64,000 bases of DNA, taken from NCBI RefSeq assembly GCF_039613825.1, contig NZ_CP154826.1, positions 1,922,001-1,986,000 on the forward strand, read 5' to 3'. The notes beneath the pieces are model-generated. The model worked only from the letters and a program-made list of their open reading frames with translations. It had not been told where the DNA came from and ran no database searches. This document shows, piece by piece, positions 30,317-35,994 of this stretch. The stretch's first letter is position 1; each line of letters opens with the position of its first letter. This DNA comes from Diaminobutyricibacter sp. McL0608 (GTDB taxonomy: Bacteria > Actinomycetota > Actinomycetes > Actinomycetales > Microbacteriaceae). Made by a program: the position numbers and the translations under genes.

Positions 30317-32461
30317 ATGACGTCCACGTCGAACCTCGAACTCGCGGCCCCCGCCGAGTCCCTTCCTGAGACGATGGAAGGACCGCACGGGCCGTCGCGC
30401 GGCGCTGCCCGGTTTCGCCGGGTCGCCGTCATCTGGGGCATCCCGCTTGTCCTCCTTGTCGCGTGCATGGCGTTCTACGTATCGCTCGAGGACCAGATCT
30501 ACTTCTACGACCCGCGCGGGTTCCAGGAGATGGCGATGGGTGTCTCGCAGGCGCTCCGCGGGGGACCGCTGGCGTTCATCCATGAGTTGCTCGCAGCAAG
30601 CAGATCCGAGTATCCGCCGTACTGGTCTGTTCCCCTGACCGGGTTATCGCCCGCTCGCCTGAACGTTCGCATCGTCTACATCCTCGCGATGACGATCGTC
30701 GGGCTGGTGCCGGTCGTCATCCTCATCACGAAGATCGTCAGTCGCCTCTTCAGTGTGCGGGTCTCGATCCCGATCGTTCTGATCGTCGCCTTCAACCCCA
30801 CCACCTTCCTCATCGCAGAGATCGGCGTTCCCGATCTCATCGGGTTCGCCTTCATCCTCGGCGCGATCTGGATACTCATCTCACGACCGATGAACAGGAG
30901 CACGCTCTTCTGGGCGCTCCTCACCGGATCGCTCTCGCTCCTCACCAAGAAGAACTTCCTCTTCGACCTCGTCATCGTGTTCGGGGTCTACCTGCTCGCC
31001 TATGTGGTCACTGCATTCATCGATCGCCAGGCGGCGACCCGGATGAAGGCGTTGTCACGCGAGCTCTTCAGCCTGCGCGTCATCCTCGCGGCGGTCGGTG
31101 TGGTGGTGGGCATCGCGGTCCTGACCCCGGGAACCCTCTCAGCGATCTTCTCGCGGGACAATTCCCTCTTCTACGCCAGCTACCAGAGCACGCTCAGCGA
31201 TGTGCTCGCCACCGACCTCAAATATGCCGGCGGCGTCATCGCTCTGGCTGCTGCGATCGTCGGCCTGATAGCGCTCGTCATGCTCATCCGCTCGCCGAGG
31301 CCGGGTGTCCGCAGCCGGGCGATATTCGTCCTCGGGTTCGTCGCTGTCTCGGAATTCGTGTGGGCGTTCACTCAGCGTCAGGCCGGCCTGATCCACGAAG
31401 TGCACGTCTGGCCTCTCCTGACGTCCACCGGGTTCGTCGGGGTCTGCGTCTTCTTCACGAGAGGGCGCACCCGCCCCGTCCACATCGCTTCCGCCGCTGT
31501 GGTGCTTCTGACCTTCATCTACATGTTCGCCCCGGTCACCCCGCTCCTTGCTCCCGCTCGCGCTGCAGGCGCAGCTCTCCCTCCTGCCCTTCGCCCGACC
31601 GTGAGCTTCCCGTGGGTCCAGTCGAACATCCAGCAGCTCGAAGTTCTGGCGAAGACGGTCGACAGCGCGGCGAAGACCGGGGGCCCGATACTCGTGCCGG
31701 TCGGATCGAACGTGCTGAACAGCAGCATCCTGAGCGAGGTCTTCGCGCAACGACTGGCGACGGCCGCGCCCGACATCTTCCTGATGCCGCAGGTGGACCT
31801 GCAGGACGCACTGCCCTGGTCGACACTGATCGGCGATCAGGGCCGGACGGTGCTCGTATCGACCCGATGGACACCGGACCTCGCCAAAGGGCGCAACAAC
31901 CTCATGAATGTCGACCGATTCCTCCAGTCGCCCGACGCGGCACGATGGATCACCTCGAGAACACCCGTCGACGCCGGGCAATCCTGGACCTTGACGGACC
32001 TGCAGCTCGTGCGGCTGCGCATTCCGCAATCGGATGCGATCGACTTCGCCCGGGCCATCCGCCCGTACCTGCCAGCCACGACAGGCCACGGGATCGAGGA
32101 CCAGCTCGCACTGCTGACCGATGACGACCGGCGGTCACAGGGGCCGAACTCCTCGACGCCCACCTCGTGGTCGACGCTCGTCGGAGGCGGGACCGCACCC
32201 ACACGCGTTCTGGTCAATCCTGCGACCACAACGAAAGTCGACCTCGGCACCCAGCCGGGGTGCGGACGACTCCAGTACAGCTGGACGGATATCTCGGCGC
32301 CGGCTGCAGCTCGTGCAGCGGGGGACGGGTCCATCGGCAGCGCATTGAAGCGCGGCGGCACTGTCACGGTTCCGAGCGGCGCGGAACCCTGGTCGTTCGT
32401 GCTCTCACTGAGCTACAGCGACCCGGGCCTGAGCGGCTGCGTCGTACAGCTCACGCCGTAG
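30317..32461 (+). CDS. Large membrane protein, GT-C glycosyltransferase-like
   Basis: A 714-residue protein with about eleven helices in residues 37-430 and a large extracellular C-terminal domain of about 290 residues. After helix 1 the loop YFYDPRGFQEMAMG carries an Asp in the place used by GT-C sugar transferases; SEYPPYWSVPL follows as in PMT/ArnT-like proteins. This suggests transfer of a lipid-linked sugar to a cell-wall or surface acceptor, but it is inference from topology. Its C-terminal domain has no motif I recognise. It is the last gene before the tRNA-linked island; attL lies 52 bp after its stop. Confidence 0.7.
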   Translation: MTSTSNLELAAPAESLPETMEGPHGPSRGAARFRRVAVIWGIPLVLLVACMAFYVSLEDQIYFYDPRGFQEMAMGVSQALRGGPLAFIHELLAASRSEYPPYWSVPLTGLSPARLNVRIVYILAMTIVGLVPVVILITKIVSRLFSVRVSIPIVLIVAFNPTTFLIAEIGVPDLIGFAFILGAIWILISRPMNRSTLFWALLTGSLSLLTKKNFLFDLVIVFGVYLLAYVVTAFIDRQAATRMKALSRELFSLRVILAAVGVVVGIAVLTPGTLSAIFSRDNSLFYASYQSTLSDVLATDLKYAGGVIALAAAIVGLIALVMLIRSPRPGVRSRAIFVLGFVAVSEFVWAFTQRQAGLIHEVHVWPLLTSTGFVGVCVFFTRGRTRPVHIASAAVVLLTFIYMFAPVTPLLAPARAAGAALPPALRPTVSFPWVQSNIQQLEVLAKTVDSAAKTGGPILVPVGSNVLNSSILSEVFAQRLATAAPDIFLMPQVDLQDALPWSTLIGDQGRTVLVSTRWTPDLAKGRNNLMNVDRFLQSPDAARWITSRTPVDAGQSWTLTDLQLVRLRIPQSDAIDFARAIRPYLPATTGHGIEDQLALLTDDDRRSQGPNSSTPTSWSTLVGGGTAPTRVLVNPATTTKVDLGTQPGCGRLQYSWTDISAPAAARAAGDGSIGSALKRGGTVTVPSGAEPWSFVLSLSYSDPGLSGCVVQLTP

Positions 32462-32512
32462 GACGAGTGCTGCGAGGCGAACCGTGTTCGCCGCAGGCAT
32501 GCCGCTGATGAA

Positions 32513-32537
32513 GTGCCGGTGGTGGGACTCGAACCCA
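32513..32537. repeat. attL: copy of the tRNA-Leu 3' end
   Basis: GTGCCGGTGGTGGGACTCG followed by AACCCA, identical over 25 bp to 34749-34773. It represents the T-arm and acceptor 3' strand of tRNA-Leu read on the minus strand, without the rest of the tRNA, and marks the far end of the integrated element. Confidence 0.85.
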
Positions 32538-32784
32538 ATTTGGCCCCTGTCGTGGCGGGCAACTTCCGCGTAATTCCGGGGATTTTGACCCTCTACGTAC
32601 CCCTGTTTACGGTTGCGTACTCGCACGAATGTGGGTGATGTCCGATGTGGTGAGGGGGTCCATACGCTTATCTTGCAGGTTCCGATGCATCGCGCGCGCA
32701 TAGGGGTGCCTGAATTTCTCCGGGGGTACCGGCTGACTACCGTGAAGAGTGTGCAGCGGTCGGTCATGCCGCGATCTTGACTCC

Positions 32785-32796
32785 CCCAGATCTGGG
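32785..32796. promoter_or_regulatory. 12-bp palindrome upstream of the LRR gene
   Basis: CCCAGATCTGGG is a perfect palindrome 12 bp before the TACATT box. Its position over the -35 region is that of an operator; no regulator gene is left in the island. Confidence 0.4.
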
Positions 32797-32808
32797 TTGG
32801 TCACCTGC

Positions 32809-32814
32809 TACATT
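32809..32814 (+). promoter_or_regulatory. -10 box (TACATT) of the LRR transcript
   Basis: TACATT with 6 nt to GTG 32821, the first codon of a 6-codon upstream ORF. The spacing equals that at the leaderless genes elsewhere in the window. Confidence 0.5.
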
Positions 32815-32820
32815 CGGCAC

Positions 32821-32841
32821 GTGAGTATGGGTGTGATGTGA
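32821..32841 (+). CDS. Six-codon leaderless leader peptide
   Basis: GTG AGT ATG GGT GTG ATG TGA encodes MSMGVM. It starts exactly 6 nt after the TACATT box, and its stop codon overlaps the GTG start of the LRR gene by three bases (the string GTGA). Since the LRR start has no ribosome site of its own, ribosomes ending here would be placed to reinitiate on it. This is inference from geometry; no protein evidence is possible from sequence. Confidence 0.4.
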   Translation: MSMGVM

Positions 32842-33824
32842 ACGATGTCAGGAGCCTCCGTTCTCCACTGACCGCCGATATGTTGCGTCCGCCAGGCGCC
32901 TCCACTTCGGTTCAGTTCGACGCCGCGCTCTCCGCGGATGACTATGGTCGGCTGAACAGTTGGTTTGCCCAGTACCCCGAAGTGAGACTAAGGGTTTACG
33001 GCTTCTGGACGACCGATCTTGGCTTCCTCGAGCACTTGACGAGTGTGCGCAACCTAGGTCTTGGCCTGTGGCTCCTCGAGTCCTACGACGGGATTCAAGC
33101 GTTGCCTCCCGAGATGGTTTCGCTTGGTCTGGGGGATACGAAAAAACGGCTTTCGGTTGCCGGACTGGAACGCTTTCGGAACCTTCGTGAACTCTGGGTG
33201 TCGAAGAACACCAAAGACATCGACGTGGTTTCCACTCTCACGTCGCTCGAAGACCTCACCCTGATGTCGATGAAACTGCCGGACCTGTCGATCGTGTCGA
33301 ACCTCGTCAACCTCCGAGAATTCGAACTCGCACTTGGCGGAACTCAGAACCTGACCGGCCTCGAAACCCTCCCGAAGTTGTCGAAGCTTTACATCTGGAG
33401 AGTTCGCGGCCTAACCGATCTGTCGATCGTGAGCGAGCTCAAACACCTCGAACGGCTCACCATCTCTAACCTCCCGCACGTGGCCGCGATTCCGGACCTC
33501 TCGCGCTTAGATCAGCTGGAAGACGTCGCATTTGCTGCTCTTCCATTGGTGACAGCCATTCCGGACCTCTCGCGGCCGCCACACCTAAAAAGCTTCCACC
33601 TCGGAGACATGAGGGGCATAAAAGACCTTCGCCCGCTGCTGAGCGCCCCTGAGCTCGAGACGGTGAGCCTTATCGAGATGCAGCATCTGAAACCCGAAGA
33701 CGTAGGCATATTGGCCGCGAATCCGACTCTCCGTTATGTTCGCGCTGGCCTTGGCTCGACTCGCAAGAACGAAGAAGCACGCCGACGTGTGGGGCTGCCC
33801 GAACCTCCCAGACCAACCACCTAG
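32838..33824 (+). CDS. Leucine-rich-repeat protein, island cargo
   Basis: A 328-residue cytoplasmic protein. Residues 1-45 form a short non-repeat N-terminus; residues 60-305 contain about nine repeats of 22-23 residues. Typical units are LTSLEDLTLMSMKLPDLS, LVNLREFELALGG, LPKLSKLYIWRVRGLTDLS and LKHLERLTISNLP; DLSIVS and IPDLSR recur at fixed places. There is no signal peptide, membrane helix, LPxTG or catalytic motif. Base use differs from its neighbours: runs of A and T and codons ending in A/T are far more common, a sign of transfer. It is the only intact gene of the island. LRR proteins bind other proteins, so an immunity, anti-phage or regulator-binding role is possible, but none is shown. 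Confidence 0.8.
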   Translation: MNDVRSLRSPLTADMLRPPGASTSVQFDAALSADDYGRLNSWFAQYPEVRLRVYGFWTTDLGFLEHLTSVRNLGLGLWLLESYDGIQALPPEMVSLGLGDTKKRLSVAGLERFRNLRELWVSKNTKDIDVVSTLTSLEDLTLMSMKLPDLSIVSNLVNLREFELALGGTQNLTGLETLPKLSKLYIWRVRGLTDLSIVSELKHLERLTISNLPHVAAIPDLSRLDQLEDVAFAALPLVTAIPDLSRPPHLKSFHLGDMRGIKDLRPLLSAPELETVSLIEMQHLKPEDVGILAANPTLRYVRAGLGSTRKNEEARRRVGLPEPPRPTT

Positions 33825-33826
33825 GG

Positions 33827-34282
33827 CTAGGTGTCGGCGGTGAGGATGCGCAGCCTGAGGGCGAGGGTCTGGGTTGCTGCCCGGTTCGTCGGTGCGCTCT
33901 TGATCGCCAGGATCTCGGTCGTCTGGTTCGCGCCGACCGGGACCAGGCTCACCTCGTACAGGCGTACCTGGCGGAGTTCGTTCGCCTTCTCCCCTCCCGC
34001 CACCTCCACGGGCCCCTGGTCGATGGTGTCGTAGGCGAACGACAGCTGGGACAGGCGGCGGGACTTCACCAGGCTGTAGACCTGCTCGGCGGCGGGCGCG
34101 TCATCGAACTTGCCGTGCACCAAAAGCCCGTGGTCGTCTTCGCTGAGGTCTACTGCTGCGGCCACGTTCATGTACGGGTCGGCGGCGTTGTGGCCGTAGA
34201 GGATCGGCACGGTGTTGCCGGATGATGCCCAGTCCTGGATGGTCTGGGCGAACGCGCCCTTTGCCACCACGTCCCCCGAAGA
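33827..34282 (-). pseudogene. HK97-family prohead protease, 5'-truncated
   Basis: About 151 residues remain of a phage capsid maturation protease that clips scaffold and capsid proteins inside the prohead. The family pattern begins at SSGDVVAKGAFAQTIQDW and continues with VPILYGHNAADP (catalytic His), RLSQLSFAYDT (catalytic Ser), and YEVSLVPVGANQTTEILAIKS near the end. The first 40 or so residues, including the start codon, are missing; upstream of 34282 the frame runs into integrase sequence of the other strand. Its stop is 2 bp from the convergent LRR stop. Confidence 0.8.
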
Positions 34283-34697
34283 GCCATGAGGCCAGGTCCG
34301 TGCCGTACCCCGAGTTCCTTGCAGCTGCGATGGCTGCGCAGTGCGCCGGGAAGGGACCGAACGAACTGGTGTTCCCGAACCAGGAGGGCGGGTACATGCT
34401 CGCTCCCAACACCACCGTCGGATCACAGTCCTGGTACCTCACCGCCATCCGTGAAGCAGGCCTTCCCAAGCTGACGCTGCACGACCTGCGGCACACCGCC
34501 GCGAGCCTCGCGATCAGCGCTGGGGCGAACGTGAAGGCGGTGCAGCGCATGCTCGGCCACGCCTCCGCAGCATGACGTTGGACATCTACGCCGACCTGTT
34601 CGAAGACGACCTCGACGCCGTGGCCGAGCGCCTAAGCGAGGGTGCGACCGCAGCAAATGTGGGGTTTTTGTGGGGTTTTTCGCACCTGGCCAGTTGA
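34279..34697 (+). pseudogene. Tyrosine integrase, truncated and frameshifted
   Basis: The C-terminal catalytic part of a phage integrase. Visible are KSHEARSVPYPEFL, LVFPNQEGGYM, then LHDLRHTAASLAISAGANVKAVQRMLGHAS with the conserved H-L-R-H-T and L-G-H box. At about 34570 the frame breaks: the sequence stops after GHASAA and continues in another frame as MTLDIYADLFEDDLDAVAERL, the expected tail. Insertion of one base would restore it. The tyrosine nucleophile is in IYADLF of the shifted part. The N-terminal two thirds are missing. It lies beside the tRNA-Leu target, as usual for integrases of this kind. Confidence 0.85.
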
Positions 34698-34748
34698 GGC
34701 CCTGCCCGCATCCCGCGCGGTTACTGGGAAGTGGGCTGCCGCCCCGTT

Positions 34749-34773
34749 GTGCCGGTGGTGGGACTCGAACCCA
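34749..34773. repeat. attR: 25-bp repeat within tRNA-Leu 3' end
   Basis: Identical to 32513-32537. It covers bases 34750-34773 of the tRNA gene (acceptor 3' strand, T-arm) plus one base outside it, so integration left the tRNA gene intact. Confidence 0.85.
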
Positions 34774-34832
34774 CACGCCCTCTCGGACAAAGCATTTTGA
34801 GTGCTCCGCGTCTGCCATTCCGCCACACCGGC
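34750..34832 (-). tRNA. tRNA-Leu (CAA anticodon)
   Basis: Read on the minus strand the 83-nt gene starts GCCGGTG and ends CACCGGCA, which pair as a 7-bp acceptor stem with discriminator A. The D-arm GGCGGAATGGCAGACGC, the anticodon arm AGCA-CTCAAAA-TGCT with CAA at positions 34-36, a long class II variable arm (TTGTCCGAGAGGGCGT region), and the T-arm GTGGGTTCGAGTCCCAC are all present. CCA is not encoded. It reads leucine UUG codons and is the insertion target of the neighbouring island. Confidence 0.93.
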
Positions 34833-34858
34833 GCACAACAACGCCACTCAGAATACCG

Positions 34859-34864
34859 TAGGCT
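34859..34864 (+). promoter_or_regulatory. -10 box (TAGGCT) of the response regulator gene, leaderless spacing
   Basis: TAGGCT with 7 nt to GTG 34872. It is only 27 bp from the 5' end of the tRNA-Leu gene, so the promoters of the two divergent genes must overlap. Confidence 0.6.
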
Positions 34865-34871
34865 TTTGCTC

Positions 34872-35477
34872 GTGACCGACCAAGAATCTGCCCCCATCGT
34901 CCCTCGCCGTGTGGTCGTAGCCGAGGACGAGTCGCTGATCCGCCTCGACATCGTCGAGATCCTCCGAGACAACGGCTTCGAGGTCGTGGGGGAGGCCGGT
35001 GACGGCGAGACGGCCGTCGCGCTGGCGACGGAGCTGCGTCCCGACCTGGTGATCATGGACGTCAAGATGCCTCAGCTCGACGGCATCTCGGCGGCCGAGC
35101 GCCTGTCCAAGGGTCACATCGCTCCGGTCGTGCTGCTCACGGCGTTCAGCCAGAAGGAACTTGTCGAGCGTGCGACGGAGGCCGGCGCGCTCGCGTACGT
35201 GGTCAAGCCGTTCACGCCGAACGACCTGCTGCCCGCCATCGAGATCGCGCTCGCGCGCTACGCCCAGATCATCGCGCTCGAGGCCGAGGTGTCCGACATG
35301 GTCGAGCGCTTCGAGACACGCAAGCTCGTCGATCGCGCCAAGGGCCTGCTCAACGAGAAGATGGGGCTCACGGAGCCCGAGGCGTTCCGCTGGATCCAGA
35401 AAGCATCCATGGACCGTCGCCTCACCATGCACGATGTCGCCCAGGCGATCATCGAGCAGCTCGCCGCCAAGAAGTAA
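34872..35477 (+). CDS. ANTAR-domain response regulator (PdtaR-like)
   Basis: A 201-residue two-component regulator acting on RNA rather than DNA. The receiver domain (about 13-125) has the acidic pair Glu18-Asp19, the phospho-acceptor Asp63 in VIMDVKMPQ, Thr90 and Lys112 in YVVKPF. The C-terminal ANTAR domain (about 137-198) contains RAKGLLNEKMGLTEPEAFRWI, the helix that binds paired hexaloop hairpins in nascent transcripts. Its partner histidine kinase is not in the window. GTG 34872 follows a TAGGCT box at 7 nt. It precedes the thioesterase/polA region, an arrangement known in related actinobacteria. Confidence 0.92.
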   Translation: MTDQESAPIVPRRVVVAEDESLIRLDIVEILRDNGFEVVGEAGDGETAVALATELRPDLVIMDVKMPQLDGISAAERLSKGHIAPVVLLTAFSQKELVERATEAGALAYVVKPFTPNDLLPAIEIALARYAQIIALEAEVSDMVERFETRKLVDRAKGLLNEKMGLTEPEAFRWIQKASMDRRLTMHDVAQAIIEQLAAKK

Positions 35478-35535
35478 GGGCTGCATCGAGCTCGCCGCGA
35501 ACGCGTGCGGTGACGCAGAAACGGATGCGGGACGC

Positions 35536-35940
35536 TCAGAGGTCCTTGATCAGGTTCGTGATGCGAATGGTCGAGCAGCGTCGACCCTGATCGTCGGTGA
35601 CCGCGATCTCGTGGGTGGTCAGCGTGCGCCCGAGGTGGATCGGCGTGCACACGCCCGTCACCCATCCGCTGGTCGCCGAACGGGTGTGTGTCGCATTGAT
35701 CTCGATACCGACGGCGAGGCGATCCCTGCCCGCCCAGAGGTTCGCCGCAGTGGAGCCGAGGGACTCGCCGAGCACGACGTAGGCGCCTCCGTGCAGCAGG
35801 TCGGCGGGCTGGGTGTTGCCTTCGACGGGCATGCGTGCAACGGCGCGCTCCACGGTGAATTCGAGGATTTCGATGCCCATTTTCTCGGCTAGGGCACCGA
35901 GCCCGCGCTCCTTCACGTATGCGAGCGGATCCAGTGTCAT
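35536..35940 (-). CDS. Hotdog-fold thioesterase (PaaI-like)
   Basis: A 134-residue protein of the hotdog thioesterase family that hydrolyses acyl-CoA thioesters. Family features: MPVEGNTQPADLLHGGAYVVLGES, where the central helix is preceded by the conserved H-G-G, then VGIEINATHTRSATSG, the usual second strand with N-A-T-H. A menaquinone-pathway DHNA-CoA or phenylacetyl-CoA substrate is possible but not decidable. A GAAAGGG ribosome site lies before the ATG. It is divergent from polA with 54 bp between the starts. Confidence 0.87.
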   Translation of the reverse strand: MTLDPLAYVKERGLGALAEKMGIEILEFTVERAVARMPVEGNTQPADLLHGGAYVVLGESLGSTAANLWAGRDRLAVGIEINATHTRSATSGWVTGVCTPIHLGRTLTTHEIAVTDDQGRRCSTIRITNLIKDL

Positions 35941-35982
35941 GTCGCCCTTTCGTCGGCCGTCAGCAGTGTCGCAGGCGCCTTG

Positions 35983-35988
35983 TAGGCT
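35983..35988 (+). promoter_or_regulatory. -10 box (TAGGCT) of polA, leaderless spacing
   Basis: TAGGCT, 6 nt before GTG 35995, with no ribosome site between. Confidence 0.6.
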
Positions 35989-35994
35989 GGCCTG

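Larger units (their letters stand above)
32462..32837. other. Gene-poor left end of the island with attL
   Basis: These 376 bases hold no gene I can support. They contain the left direct repeat (32513-32537), minus-strand open frames of 65 and 120 codons without any family resemblance, a TTGACT at 32777-32782, a perfect palindrome CCCAGATCTGGG at 32785-32796, and a TACATT box at 32809-32814. The base composition is visibly less GC-rich than the flanking core genes. Confidence 0.6.
32513..34773. mobile_element. Degenerate prophage/genomic island at tRNA-Leu
   Basis: A 2.2-kb element bounded by identical 25-bp repeats; the right copy is the 3' end of the tRNA-Leu gene, the classical target of tyrosine integrases. 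Contents from left to right: a leucine-rich-repeat cargo gene (+), the 3' part of an HK97-type prohead protease gene (-), and the 3' part of an integrase gene (+) next to the tRNA. Everything else of a phage is gone, and the protease and integrase fragments abut at about 34272-34284, a deletion junction. The element can no longer move by itself. Confidence 0.82.

Noticed and set aside
32513-32537. Possible tRNA at the left repeat
   Set aside because: Only the T-arm and the acceptor 3' strand are present; D-arm, anticodon arm and acceptor 5' strand are missing. It is an att copy, not a gene.
32607-32804. Minus-strand ORF of 65 codons near attL as an excisionase candidate
   Set aside because: No helix-turn-helix or excisionase pattern can be seen; the length is within chance for this composition.
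34660-34690. TGTGGGGTTTTTGTGGGGTT-like tandem repeat as a regulatory repeat
   Set aside because: It encodes the end of the shifted integrase frame (NVGFLWGF) and has only two units; no further structure is visible.
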